Below are positions 8,600-17,724 of a DNA stretch of 64,000 nt, one piece after another; position 1 is the stretch's first letter; every line of letters starts with the position of its first letter. Source of the DNA: Rhizobium metallidurans. Its GTDB lineage: Bacteria > Pseudomonadota > Alphaproteobacteria > Rhizobiales > Rhizobiaceae. The translations under genes and the position numbers were made by a program. The notes below the pieces were generated by a model. That model was given only the letters and a program-made list of their open reading frames with translations, was not told the DNA's origin and searched no databases. The stretch lies in the NCBI RefSeq assembly GCF_014196505.1, contig NZ_JACIDW010000003.1, positions 434,001-498,000 on the forward strand. The letters run 5' to 3'.

Positions 8600-9022
8600 A
8601 TGGGTCGTTTTTCAGTGAATGCGGAAGAGACGGGCATGACGTGCGGCGAAGTTGCCGCCGCTTTGATCGTTTCGCCTGCTGTGCAAGGTGTTTCAGCCGG
8701 AAAACGTCATTCGACCGCAGCGTTCTCAAGCCTTTCGTTTTCCTCACGTTCGACGGTGTTGCCGCTATCGGGACCGGCTTTGGGTAACGACGTCTCGCGT
8801 TTTGTCACAATTGGTGAGTACGACATTTCTGCAGGCGAAATGCCGCTATCTGGGCGCGCCGGAATGAGGTTGGTGGCATCGTCGCCAGTTCGCGCCGGGA
8901 AGCGGGCGGATGAGGTCGATGCGAAGGTAATGAAGGCTCTCTTGCGAGGGCAGAAGGCTGGATGCGACGCGGGCAAGCGGGTCTTGGAACCCACCGCGGG
9001 ATCGCTCGCCGAAGGAAGTTAA
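8600..9022 (+). CDS. hypothetical ORF upstream of exoR
   Basis: A 140-aa open frame with no recognised domain, no signal peptide and no clear membrane helix; Ser, Ala and Gly are frequent. A weak AGAGTAAG-like site lies before the ATG. Codon use is mixed, less biased than in neighbouring core genes, and an equally long open frame exists on the opposite strand, so it may be chance. If it is not a gene, 8417-9090 is simply a long upstream region of exoR. Confidence 0.3.
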   Translation: MGRFSVNAEETGMTCGEVAAALIVSPAVQGVSAGKRHSTAAFSSLSFSSRSTVLPLSGPALGNDVSRFVTIGEYDISAGEMPLSGRAGMRLVASSPVRAGKRADEVDAKVMKALLRGQKAGCDAGKRVLEPTAGSLAEGS

Positions 9023-9090
9023 TCTGCGGGCCTGATGGACAGGATGTCCGGGACGGCGCGTATGGGTGGAAACGAAAGAAATCGAGTGAA

Positions 9091-9894
9091 ATGCTGACGT
9101 TCGAGTTCAGACCTTTCAGATTGATGCTTATGGGGCTTTCCGTCGCCTGTCTCGCGGCGCTCAGCTCTCCCGCCGGCGCGTTCGACATCAAGTCGGGCGT
9201 CAACAAGGAATCCGGTCCTTTCGATCTCTTCAAGTTCGGTTTCAAGGCCTACAAGAACGGCCAGAAGGAAGAGGCGGTCGAAGCCTATAAATACGCGGCC
9301 GAGAAGGGCCACACCGGCTCGCGCTGGGCGCTCGCCAACATGTATGCCGACGGTGACGGCGTCGCGCAGGACGATTTCGCCGCCTTCAAGATCTATAGCG
9401 AGATCGCCCAGCAGGGCGTCGAGCCCGGATCGGAGGATACCGGCTTTTTCGTCAACGCGCTGCTGTCGCTCGCCGGCTACTACAAGAGCGGCATCCCGGG
9501 CAGCCCCGTGAAGGTCGATCTCAACCAGGCGCGCCAGATTTATTTCCAGGTCGCCTCGACGTTCGGCGTGCCGGAAGCGCAGTTCCAGCTGGCGCAGATG
9601 ATGCTTGCTGGCGATGGCGGCAGCACCAGCACGCAGCAGGCCAAGAAATGGCTGAACCAGGCCCGCAAGAGCGGTCACCCCGGCGCCATGTCCGTATTCG
9701 GCAATATCCTGTTCCAGGAAGGCCAGTCGGCCAACGGTCTGGCGCTGATGACGGCGGCGCTCGACCGCTGCAAGCCGAAGGACTGCAAATGGATGGAATC
9801 GCTGCAGGAGCAGGCCTTCTCCGTGGCCAGTGAAAGCGACCGCCGCAACGCCATCGCGCTCTCTCACAAGATCGCCAGCAGCAACACCGACTGA
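9091..9894 (+). CDS. exoR: ExoR periplasmic regulator of exopolysaccharide (Sel1 repeats)
   Basis: A 267-aa protein with signal peptide (residues 1-30, cleavage near SPAGA-FD) and Sel1-type repeats (YKNGQKEEAVEAYKYAAEKGHTGS; MYADGDGVAQDDFAAFKIYSEIA; FGVPEAQFQLAQMMLAGDGG; and more). The sequence DIKSGVNKESGPFDLFKFGF matches Sinorhizobium meliloti ExoR as I recall it. There, ExoR in the periplasm binds and restrains the sensor kinase ExoS (ChvG in Agrobacterium), and its proteolysis switches on succinoglycan and switches off motility. The ATG at 9091 is supported by MLTFEFRPFRLMLMGLS; the frame runs further upstream without similarity. xth is convergent downstream, and a GC-rich hairpin (9906-9924) lies in the gap between the stop codons. 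Confidence 0.93.
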   Translation: MLTFEFRPFRLMLMGLSVACLAALSSPAGAFDIKSGVNKESGPFDLFKFGFKAYKNGQKEEAVEAYKYAAEKGHTGSRWALANMYADGDGVAQDDFAAFKIYSEIAQQGVEPGSEDTGFFVNALLSLAGYYKSGIPGSPVKVDLNQARQIYFQVASTFGVPEAQFQLAQMMLAGDGGSTSTQQAKKWLNQARKSGHPGAMSVFGNILFQEGQSANGLALMTAALDRCKPKDCKWMESLQEQAFSVASESDRRNAIALSHKIASSNTD

Positions 9895-9945
9895 TCGATC
9901 GACCGCCGGATCGCCAGGATCCGGGCTCGACCGCCGCGCCTTCTA

Positions 9946-10737
9946 TCAGGCCGCGAAATCGAAATAGGCGACCACTGGCACGTGGTCGGACGGCTTCTCC
10001 CACGCACGCACATGTTTTTCGATCGCCGTCGAGGTCATCCGGTCGGCGGCCTCCGGCGACAGCATCAGGTGATCGATGCGAATGCCGTTGTTCTTCGGCC
10101 AGGCGCCGGCCTGATAATCCCAGAACGTGTAGGCGGGCACCGCATCCGTCGTGGCGCGCACCGCGTCCGTCAGCCCCAGGCTTTCGAGCCTGCGGAACGC
10201 CTCCCGCGTCTGCGGCAGGAACAGCGCGTCGTTCTCCCACACCTTGGGATCGAAGCAATCATGTGGCTCGGGGATGACGTTGTAGTCGCCTGCAAGGATC
10301 AGGATCTCCTCGTAAGCCAGCCGTTCGGCCGCGAATGCGCGCAGCCGCTCCATCCAGGCGAGCTTGTAGCTGTACTTCTCTGTATCGACGGGATTGCCAT
10401 TCGGCAGATAGAGGCAGCAGACGCGGGCGACTCGATTTCCGGGAAGCGAAAACACCGCCTCCAGAAAACGCGCCTGCTCGTCCAGCGGGTCGCCCGGCAG
10501 GCCGCGCGTCACCTCGTCCGGCTTGGTCTTGGAAAGAACGGCGACGCCGTTGAAGCCTTTCTGCCCATGCGTCTCCACATGATAGCCGAGAGCCTCGATC
10601 TCCAGCCGCGGAAAGCCCTCGTCGACGGTCTTGATCTCCTGCAGGCAGGCGATGTCGGGGTTCGAATCCTTCAGCCACTGCGTGAGGTTGTCGATGCGCG
10701 CCTTGACGCCGTTGATGTTCCAGGTCGCGATCTTCAT
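9946..10737 (-). CDS. xthA: exodeoxyribonuclease III
   Basis: A 263-aa enzyme of the exonuclease III / AP endonuclease family: begins MKIATWNINGVKAR, catalytic CLQEIK (Glu34), GYHVETHGQKGFNGVAVLSK, AGDYNVIPEPHDCF, RIDHLMLSP and C-terminal SDHVPVVAYFDF. It cuts at abasic sites and removes 3'-blocking groups in base-excision repair. Length and motif order are normal. Convergent with exoR; the gene upstream on the same strand is erpA, separated by a terminator. Confidence 0.95.
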   Translation of the reverse strand: MKIATWNINGVKARIDNLTQWLKDSNPDIACLQEIKTVDEGFPRLEIEALGYHVETHGQKGFNGVAVLSKTKPDEVTRGLPGDPLDEQARFLEAVFSLPGNRVARVCCLYLPNGNPVDTEKYSYKLAWMERLRAFAAERLAYEEILILAGDYNVIPEPHDCFDPKVWENDALFLPQTREAFRRLESLGLTDAVRATTDAVPAYTFWDYQAGAWPKNNGIRIDHLMLSPEAADRMTSTAIEKHVRAWEKPSDHVPVVAYFDFAA

Positions 10738-10803
10738 TCTTTTGTCCCGTTCCGCTTTGACGTCTTCTTCTAGCGTGCACCATGAGCAAGCGACAAGACG
10801 TTA

Positions 10804-10833
10804 AACCGGCCGGAAGACAATCTTCGGCCGGTT
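10804..10833 (-). terminator. terminator after erpA
   Basis: AACCGGCC...GGCCGGTT arms around a short loop, followed on the minus strand by TTTAACG. It lies 25 bases past the erpA stop and before the xthA start. Confidence 0.65.
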
Positions 10834-10858
10834 CGGTGTGGATAGCGGGAAAGGGTGG

Positions 10859-11191
10859 TCAGATCGAGAAGCTGGTGCCGCAGCCGCAGCTGGCGACCGC
10901 GTTCGGGTTCCTGATCTGGAAGGACTGGCCGAGCAGGTTGTCGACGAAATCGATCTCCGAGCCCGCCATGTAGATCAGCGACATGCTGTCGATCAGCACC
11001 TTCGCGTCGTTCTTCTCGACGATGACATCGTCGTCCTGAATGCCGTCGGTCAGGTCGAACTTGTAGGAAAAACCCGAACAGCCGCCGCCCTCGACCGAGA
11101 CGCGCAGCGCGCTCTTGCCGGGATCGCTGCCGACGATGGTGGCGATTCGCTTCGCGGCCGCGTCGGAAAGGGTTACACTTGCTTCGGTCAT
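10859..11191 (-). CDS. erpA: iron-sulfur cluster insertion protein ErpA
   Basis: A 110-aa A-type Fe-S carrier with the three conserved cysteines: GGGCSGF (Cys38) and C-terminal SCGCGTSFSI (Cys102, Cys104). A-type carriers pass clusters from the Isc/Suf scaffold to apo-enzymes. The start is the ATG at 11191 (MTEASVTLSDAAAKRI), which has an AGGAG site just upstream; a longer frame adds 7 residues only. Divergent from dgt, with 220 bases between the two starts for both promoters. Confidence 0.9.
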   Translation of the reverse strand: MTEASVTLSDAAAKRIATIVGSDPGKSALRVSVEGGGCSGFSYKFDLTDGIQDDDVIVEKNDAKVLIDSMSLIYMAGSEIDFVDNLLGQSFQIRNPNAVASCGCGTSFSI

Positions 11192-11411
11192 GTCTGCTCC
11201 TGCCGGGGTCAAGATCCGGAGAGAATAGTGGTCCAGCCATCAATATAAACAGCTGTTTTTCAATGCTATCGCGCCTTATATCATGAAAGCGCGGCCCGCG
11301 GCAAAGTGGGCGATACGTCGTCTCTTTGCCGTTTATGCTCTCTATAGGTATGAAGAGCATATGGCGGCGTCAATGGGCGTGCGCCAGGGACATGGCGAGT
11401 GACGGTGAAGA

Positions 11412-12629
11412 ATGACGATCGACAGGCGTGCATTAGGCTTCGGTAACAGCGACAGGGCAATCTACGCGGCTGACCCGTGGACGACGCGTGGGCGGCTCTA
11501 TCCCGAGAACTCCAGCCCGACGCGCTCGGACTTCCAGCGCGACCGCGACCGTATCGTCCACACGACCGCCTTCCGGCGCCTCAAGCACAAGACCCAGGTC
11601 TTCATCGCCCAGGATGGCGATCACTATCGCACGCGGCTGACGCACACCATCGAGGTGGCCCAGATCGCCCGCGCGCTCGCCAGGGCGCTGAAGCTCGACG
11701 AGGATCTGGCGGAGGGCGTCGCCCTCGTGCACGATTTCGGCCACACGCCCTTCGGCCACACCGGCGAGGACGCGCTGCACGAGGTGCTGCTGCCCTATGG
11801 CGGCTTCGACCACAATGCCCAGTCGCTGCGCATCGTCACCAAGCTCGAACGCCGCTACGCCGATTTCGACGGCATCAACCTGACCTGGGAAAGCCTGGAG
11901 GGGCTGGTCAAGCACAACGGCCCGCTGCTCACCAAGGATGGGACCGGCACGCGCGGCCCGGTGCCGCAGCCGATCCTCGATTACTGCGAGATCCACGACC
12001 TGCAACTCGACACCTTCGCCAGCCTGGAAGCGCAGGTGGCCGCGATCGCCGACGATATCGCCTACAACACCCACGATATCGATGACGGCCTGCGCTCGGG
12101 CTACCTGACTTTCGACATGCTCGAGCATATCCCGTTCCTGGCCGGCCTGATGGCCGAGGTGAGGGAGCGCTACCCCACGCTGGAGCCGAGCCGCTTCACC
12201 CACGAAATCATGCGCCGCCAGATCACCCGCATGGTCGAGGACGTGATCTCCGTGGCGCAGGAGCGCCTGTCCGAGATCCGTCCCGAGAGCGCCGACGACG
12301 TCAGGCACGCCAGCCGCGTGATCGCGACTTTCTCGCAGGGCATGGCGGAGACCGACAAGCAGATCAAGGCGATGCTCTTCAAGCGCATCTACCGCCATCC
12401 CGACATCATGCGCATCCGCTCAGGTGCCGCACAGATCGTCACCGACCTGTTTTCGGCCTACATGGCCAACCCGAAGGAGATGCAGAGCCACTACTGGGTG
12501 GATCACATCGCGGGGCTGGCCGAAGCGCCGAAGGCGCGCCATGTTGGCGATTATCTCGCCGGCATGACCGACACCTACGCCATCAGCGCCCACAGGCGCT
12601 TGTTTGACCAGACTCCGGATTTGCGCTAG
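11412..12629 (+). CDS. dgt: dGTPase-like deoxynucleotide triphosphohydrolase (HD domain)
   Basis: A 405-aa protein of the dGTP triphosphohydrolase-like family. Motifs: [32 protein letters not shown], the HD pair in [15 protein letters not shown] (His107/Asp108) and [16 protein letters not shown]. It hydrolyses dNTPs to nucleoside and tripolyphosphate, influencing dNTP pools. It is the shorter alphaproteobacterial type rather than the E. coli Dgt length. Followed 65 bases later by argS, a standing pair in rhizobia. Confidence 0.92.
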   Translation: MTIDRRALGFGNSDRAIYAADPWTTRGRLYPENSSPTRSDFQRDRDRIVHTTAFRRLKHKTQVFIAQDGDHYRTRLTHTIEVAQIARALARALKLDEDLAEGVALVHDFGHTPFGHTGEDALHEVLLPYGGFDHNAQSLRIVTKLERRYADFDGINLTWESLEGLVKHNGPLLTKDGTGTRGPVPQPILDYCEIHDLQLDTFASLEAQVAAIADDIAYNTHDIDDGLRSGYLTFDMLEHIPFLAGLMAEVRERYPTLEPSRFTHEIMRRQITRMVEDVISVAQERLSEIRPESADDVRHASRVIATFSQGMAETDKQIKAMLFKRIYRHPDIMRIRSGAAQIVTDLFSAYMANPKEMQSHYWVDHIAGLAEAPKARHVGDYLAGMTDTYAISAHRRLFDQTPDLR

Positions 12630-12694
12630 GCAGCGGTCGCCCGGCAAAGGCCGGGCGGATGCCGTGTGGCACAGCCTATGCATGGAAGAGTGCG

Positions 12695-14452
12695 ATGAAC
12701 CTTTTTACCGATTTCGAAGCCAGGATTAAAACCGCCCTTGAACAGATCGATCTGGTCAAGGAAAAGCGATCCGAGCTGGATTTCGGACGCATCGCCGTAG
12801 AGCCGCCGCGCGATGCGAGCCATGGCGATGTCGCGACCAACGCGGCCATGGTGCTCGCCAAGCCGCTCGGCACCAATCCGCGCGCGCTGGCCGAAATCAT
12901 CACCGCGAAGCTGAAGGAAGATCCCGACGTTGCCGACGTATCGGTCGCAGGCCCTGGCTTCATCAACATCAGGATCGCCGTCGGCTACTGGCAGCGCCTG
13001 CTTGCATCGATGATCTCAAGCGGCACCGATTACGGTCGCTCGACGATGGGTGAGGGCCGCAAGGTCAACGTCGAATATGTTTCGGCCAACCCCACCGGTC
13101 CGATGCATGTCGGCCATTGCCGTGGCGCCGTCGTCGGCGACGCGCTGGCCAACCTCTTGTCCTTCGCCGGCTTCGACGTCACCAAGGAATACTACATCAA
13201 CGATGCCGGCTCGCAGATCGACGTCTTGGCGCGCTCCGTGTTCCTGCGCTATCGCGAGGCGCTCGGCGAAAAGATCGGCGAGATCCCGTCCGGCCTCTAT
13301 CCGGGCGATTACCTCGTGCCTGTCGGCGAGTCACTGGCGCGTGACTACGGCGTCAAGCTGCACAACATGCCCGAGGATCAGTGGATGCCGCTGGTCAAGG
13401 ATCGCACGATCGATGCGATGATGGCGATGATCCGCGAGGATCTCGATGCCTTGAACGTCCATCACGACGTGTTCTTCTCCGAGCGCACGCTGCACGCCAA
13501 TGGTGCCGCCGCCATCCGCACGGCCATCAACGACCTGACCTTCAAGGGCCACGTCTACAAGGGCACGCTGCCGCCGCCGAAGGGCCAGTTGCCGGAAGAT
13601 TGGGAAGACCGCGAGCAGACGCTGTTCCGCTCGACCGAGGTCGGCGACGACATGGACCGTCCGCTGATCAAGTCCGATGGCTCCTACACCTACTTCGCCG
13701 CCGACGTGGCCTATTTCAAGAACAAGTTCGATCGCGGCTTCAGCGAGATGATCTACGTGCTCGGCGCCGACCATGGCGGCTACGTCAAGCGCCTGGAAGC
13801 GGTCGCGCGCGGCGTGTCGGAAGGCAAGGCCAAGCTTACCGTTCTGCTGTGCCAGCTCGTCAAGCTGTTCCGCGATGGCGAACCGGTCAAGATGTCGAAG
13901 CGTTCGGGCGACTTCGTCACGCTGCGCGACGTGGTCGAGGAAGTCGGCCGCGATTCGGTGCGGTTCATGATGCTGTACCGGAAGAGTTCCGAGCCGTTGG
14001 ACTTCGATTTCGCCAAAGTAACGGAGCAGTCGAAAGATAATCCGGTCTTTTACGTACAGTACGCGCATGCCCGCTGCATGTCGGTCTTCAGGCAGGCCAG
14101 GGAGGCGTTTCCCGACCTCGACGTATCTCCCGAAACCCTTGCGAAAGCGGTGTCTGGGATAGCGGATCCTGCGGAATTACAATTGGTTGCGAAGGTTGCC
14201 GAGTTCCCTCGGCTGGTCGAGGCGGCGGCTCAGTCGCAAGAGCCGCATCGTGTCGTATTCTACCTCTACGATCTCGCCAGTTCTTTCCATGCGCATTGGA
14301 ATAAAGGCAAGGATCAGGTAGACTTACGATTTATTAACGATAAGAGCCGAGAGTCTAGTATTACCAGACTAGGGCTGGTGTACGCCGTTGCGTCCGTTTT
14401 GAAGTCGGGTCTTGCCATCGCAGGAACGGCTGCGCCGGAAGAGATGCGGTAG
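12695..14452 (+). CDS. argS: arginine--tRNA ligase
   Basis: A 585-aa class Ia synthetase. The N-terminal Add-1 domain is followed by [15 protein letters not shown] (HIGH-like motif, residues 138-141), [36 protein letters not shown] (KMSKS-like, about 399-403) and a C-terminal DALR anticodon-binding domain ([13 protein letters not shown]...). ATG 12695 is chosen (GGAAGAG upstream; [18 protein letters not shown]). Odd point: from about codon 426 to the stop, codon use changes sharply, with many GTA, TTA, CTA, AGA, AGT, CGA and ATA codons that are almost absent from the first 420 codons. The protein reads as intact throughout. Confidence 0.96.
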   Translation: MNLFTDFEARIKTALEQIDLVKEKRSELDFGRIAVEPPRDASHGDVATNAAMVLAKPLGTNPRALAEIITAKLKEDPDVADVSVAGPGFINIRIAVGYWQRLLASMISSGTDYGRSTMGEGRKVNVEYVSANPTGPMHVGHCRGAVVGDALANLLSFAGFDVTKEYYINDAGSQIDVLARSVFLRYREALGEKIGEIPSGLYPGDYLVPVGESLARDYGVKLHNMPEDQWMPLVKDRTIDAMMAMIREDLDALNVHHDVFFSERTLHANGAAAIRTAINDLTFKGHVYKGTLPPPKGQLPEDWEDREQTLFRSTEVGDDMDRPLIKSDGSYTYFAADVAYFKNKFDRGFSEMIYVLGADHGGYVKRLEAVARGVSEGKAKLTVLLCQLVKLFRDGEPVKMSKRSGDFVTLRDVVEEVGRDSVRFMMLYRKSSEPLDFDFAKVTEQSKDNPVFYVQYAHARCMSVFRQAREAFPDLDVSPETLAKAVSGIADPAELQLVAKVAEFPRLVEAAAQSQEPHRVVFYLYDLASSFHAHWNKGKDQVDLRFINDKSRESSITRLGLVYAVASVLKSGLAIAGTAAPEEMR

Positions 14453-14511
14453 CGTCACCATTTACCCACAATGCGCTGGCACGAAACCTTTGCATTTGCG
14501 AGTGGATGAGT

Positions 14512-17500
14512 ATGGCAGATAAACAGCGGGCGTATGACACGCGTAACGATGCGAACCTCTTTGCTGACGACGATCCCCTTGCGGAGCTTGCGCGTATCGT
14601 CGGTTTTGAGCCCCGTGTAGCGGCGAACACCGTCGAGGCGGCTCCAAGGCAGGAACCGGCCTTCAATCTCGAGGACGAACTGCTGCGCGAGTTCGAGCGC
14701 TACGACGCTCCGACCGCGCCGGCCGTCGTCGATCATCCGGTCGAGACGGCCTACGCTCAGCCTGAGCCGGTTGTTTATGCCGAGCCTGAGCCCGTCACCT
14801 ACGACGAGCCAGAGCCGCAATACGAGCAGCAAACGCCCCGCTATGAGGCTGAGCCTGTTCAGTACGAAGCGCCAGTTGTTTCGGAACGGGTCGAAGCCGA
14901 CAGTCTGCCGGTTTTCGAGCAGCCGGATGCGCGCGCGGTTCTCTCGTCCGCCGATTGGGCGGCAACCGTGTCGAGGCCCGTCGAGCCCGTCTCCGGCGGC
15001 GCTCGTGACCTGATCGAGGAGCTCGAGCTTTCCATCAGCGCCGCGCCGACGCCTATGCAGCCTGCGAAGGCGCCACAGTGGTCGGCGGCAAGCATCCGCT
15101 TGCCGATCGCCAATTTCCATCCTGCTCGCCGCGAAGAGCCGGTCGTGTCAGCACCTGTTGCCGCCCCGGCACCGGTGGTCGCCGCCGAGCCTGTGCCCGC
15201 CGCTCCGCGCCGCGAAGCCGCGTTCGAAGCGCCGGCCGCCGCGAGCTTCCCGGCCGAGATCGATCGCCATGAACCGGCGCTCGTCGTCGAACAGCCGGTC
15301 GTGGAAGCGTTCGCCGAGCCTGTGGTCGATCACAGCGCCTTCGATCTGGCCGCCGCCGCCAAGGACGGCGACGTCAAGGCCGATGCCGCGCTGACGGAAG
15401 TCGCCGCAGAGGCCGACGACATCAACTTCGATATCGATGACCTTCTCGCCGATGTCCAGCAGTACCCGGTTGTCGCGCGTGAAGCCGCGCCGGTAGCGGT
15501 GCAGCCGGTCGTTCCGGCTCCGGTCGCGCCAGCCCCGGTGGCCCCTGTCGTCTCGTCGCCAGTTGCCGCGCGTGCCTATATCCCCGCGCCGCCCGTCGCG
15601 GTCGCGCCGGTTGCGGCAGCGCCCGTGGCGCCTCGCCATGTGCCCGAGCCGCGGATGGTCGCCGCCAAGGCCGTGCCCGATGCGGAAGACCCGTTCGCCG
15701 GCCACGACTTCGAGCTGGATCTCGAAGGTATCGAGCTCGAATTGGCCGACCTCGATTTCGTCGAGCCCGTCGTGGCCGAGGAGATCGTGCAACCGAAGCC
15801 GCAGCCTGCGCCGGCACCCGTGGCCTACCAGCCGGCGGTCCGCCAGCCGGAGCCAGCCGCCCGCCCGGCGCCCGCGCCGTACCAGCCATCCGCTCCCGCG
15901 CCGGCCTATCAGGCCCCCGTCTATCAGCAGGCCCCCGCCTATCAGCCGGCATCGGCACCCGCCTACCGTTCGCCCGAGCCGGCAGCCCCCGCGGCGCCGT
16001 CCTACCGTACGCCGGCGCGTGCCGCCTACATGACGGAAGAACTGCCTTTCGATCCGTCGATGATCTCCGACGCGGAGTATCAGACGGAAGCGGTCGAGAT
16101 GCATGTTCCGACGCTCCCGCCGGTCGAAAAGCATGAGCCGGTCCCGGCGATGTCGGATTTCGATTTCGACGTCGATTCGGAGATCGCCAATCTTCTGGCG
16201 CCCGCAAAGCCGGTAGATGCGCCCGCCAGACCGGCCCAGGACATGCGCGTGCGCGGCCAGGCCTCCGTTGCTCCGGCCGCGTCCGTTGCCCGCCCGCAGC
16301 CATCACAGCCGCAGGCACAGAGCTTCGATGAATTCGAGCGCGCGCTCGAGGAAGACTTCCGTCGCAGCGTCAACGAGCCCGTGCAGCAGCGCCGTGATAC
16401 GGTGTCCGAGGTCCAGATCCAGTCGGCAAGCGACGCCGAGGATATGAGCCGCGCCCGCTCGATGAAGCGCATGCTGGCGGCGGCCGCCGTCATCGTCATC
16501 TTCGGCGGCGTCGCCTATGCCGGCTACTCCTTCCTGGCGCGCGACGGCGGCATCAGCATCGCCACCGGCGAGCCGCCTGTCATCGTCGCCGACAAGGACC
16601 CGGTCAAGGTCGTTCCCGAAAACCCGGGTGGCAAGACCGTCCCGAACCAGGACAAGGCCGTCTATGACAGCGTTGGTGGTGCAGCCGCCGAGGCGCCGAA
16701 GCAGAAATCGCTGGTTTCCAGCGACGAGCAGCCCGTCGATGTCGTTCAGCGCACGCTGACGCCCGAAACGCTGCCCGAAGACAACGACGCGCCGATGCCT
16801 TCGATGTCGACGCCCGTTGGCGACACCCAGGATCCGCGTCTGCTGCCGAACAACGACGCGACCGACACGGCTGCTGCCAATCCGTCGGATGCCGATCGTT
16901 CGCCGTCGGTCTCGGCGCGCAAGGTCCGCACCATGATCGTCCGGCCCGATGGCACGCTCGTCGCCCGCGACGAGCCGGCACCGGAGCCCACGATACCTTC
17001 GCTGCCGAAGCCCACCTCCGTGCAGACGCAGAAGATCACGGCAGGCGCCGCGTCGTCCGACGCCCCGACAATCGAACAGCTGGCGTCGGCCGATATTCGC
17101 TCGACGCCGGTCGAAGGCACGACACCGACCGCGAAGCAGGCTTCGGAGAACGTGCTTGCCAAGGCCGCATCGGCATCGCCTGACAACGTCAACCCGCCGG
17201 TTCGCGCCGTAACCTCCACCAAGAGCGACACCGCGCCTGCATCCCGTCAGGGCACTGCTGCTCTGGCCCCGGCAACCGCTGCGGCCCAGGCTCCGAAGGA
17301 AGTCGCGGCCGTTCCGCCGGCGGCGGCTCAAGCCCAGCCCACGGCGGCTGCTCCTGGAAGCTACGGTGTCCAGATCGCATCCTTGCCGTCTGAAGCCGAA
17401 GCGCAGAAGTCCTATGCCAGCCTGTCGAAGAAGTTCGGCGGCGTACTGAGCGGCATGCCTTACGAGATCCGCAAGGCCGAGGTCGCGGGCAAGGGCACCT

Positions 17501-17598
17501 ACTACCGCCTGCGTATCACCGCCGGTTCCAAGGACGAAGCAGCGGCGATCTGCGAGAAGTATCGCGCGGCCGGTGGCTCCTGCCTGATTTCGAAGTAA
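14512..17598 (+). CDS. large SPOR-domain membrane protein
   Basis: A 1028-aa protein: a long N-terminal cytoplasmic region rich in Pro, Ala, Val and Glu (low complexity, AVAPVAAAPVAP-like), one membrane helix at about residues 652-675 (MKRMLAAAAVIVIFGGVAYAG), a disordered periplasmic region, and a C-terminal SPOR domain (about 950-1028; YGVQIASLPSEAEAQKSYASL...YYRLRITAG..EAAAICEKYRAAGGSCLISK). SPOR domains bind denuded glycan strands at division septa, so a role in division or polar growth is likely. ATG 14512 (MADKQRAYDTRND) has GAGTGG 6 bases upstream; ATG 14506 is also in frame. It lies between argS and nagZ. Confidence 0.88.
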   Translation: MADKQRAYDTRNDANLFADDDPLAELARIVGFEPRVAANTVEAAPRQEPAFNLEDELLREFERYDAPTAPAVVDHPVETAYAQPEPVVYAEPEPVTYDEPEPQYEQQTPRYEAEPVQYEAPVVSERVEADSLPVFEQPDARAVLSSADWAATVSRPVEPVSGGARDLIEELELSISAAPTPMQPAKAPQWSAASIRLPIANFHPARREEPVVSAPVAAPAPVVAAEPVPAAPRREAAFEAPAAASFPAEIDRHEPALVVEQPVVEAFAEPVVDHSAFDLAAAAKDGDVKADAALTEVAAEADDINFDIDDLLADVQQYPVVAREAAPVAVQPVVPAPVAPAPVAPVVSSPVAARAYIPAPPVAVAPVAAAPVAPRHVPEPRMVAAKAVPDAEDPFAGHDFELDLEGIELELADLDFVEPVVAEEIVQPKPQPAPAPVAYQPAVRQPEPAARPAPAPYQPSAPAPAYQAPVYQQAPAYQPASAPAYRSPEPAAPAAPSYRTPARAAYMTEELPFDPSMISDAEYQTEAVEMHVPTLPPVEKHEPVPAMSDFDFDVDSEIANLLAPAKPVDAPARPAQDMRVRGQASVAPAASVARPQPSQPQAQSFDEFERALEEDFRRSVNEPVQQRRDTVSEVQIQSASDAEDMSRARSMKRMLAAAAVIVIFGGVAYAGYSFLARDGGISIATGEPPVIVADKDPVKVVPENPGGKTVPNQDKAVYDSVGGAAAEAPKQKSLVSSDEQPVDVVQRTLTPETLPEDNDAPMPSMSTPVGDTQDPRLLPNNDATDTAAANPSDADRSPSVSARKVRTMIVRPDGTLVARDEPAPEPTIPSLPKPTSVQTQKITAGAASSDAPTIEQLASADIRSTPVEGTTPTAKQASENVLAKAASASPDNVNPPVRAVTSTKSDTAPASRQGTAALAPATAAAQAPKEVAAVPPAAAQAQPTAAAPGSYGVQIASLPSEAEAQKSYASLSKKFGGVLSGMPYEIRKAEVAGKGTYYRLRITAGSKDEAAAICEKYRAAGGSCLISK

Positions 17599-17620
17599 GT
17601 CTCGAAACTGGATCGCTTGA

Positions 17621-17650
17621 GAGCGGCGGGGCATACCCGCCGCTCTTTTC
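17621..17650 (+). terminator. rho-independent terminator after SPOR gene
   Basis: Perfect 10-bp stem GAGCGGCGGG / CCCGCCGCTC with 5-nt loop, then TTTTCGTTT. Confidence 0.88.
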
Positions 17651-17724
17651 GTTTGCGCCGTTCTTTTTTGTGAATGGCAGTTGACGCTGCTCGCATTTCG
17701 CCATGGCGTCTCTATGATTCGGGT

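Noticed and set aside
15400..16100. Apparent repeats in the SPOR gene that might be a CRISPR-like or tandem-repeat array
   Set aside because: They are irregular Pro/Ala/Val codon runs (GCGCCGGTC-like) within a continuous reading frame, without constant spacing or unit length.
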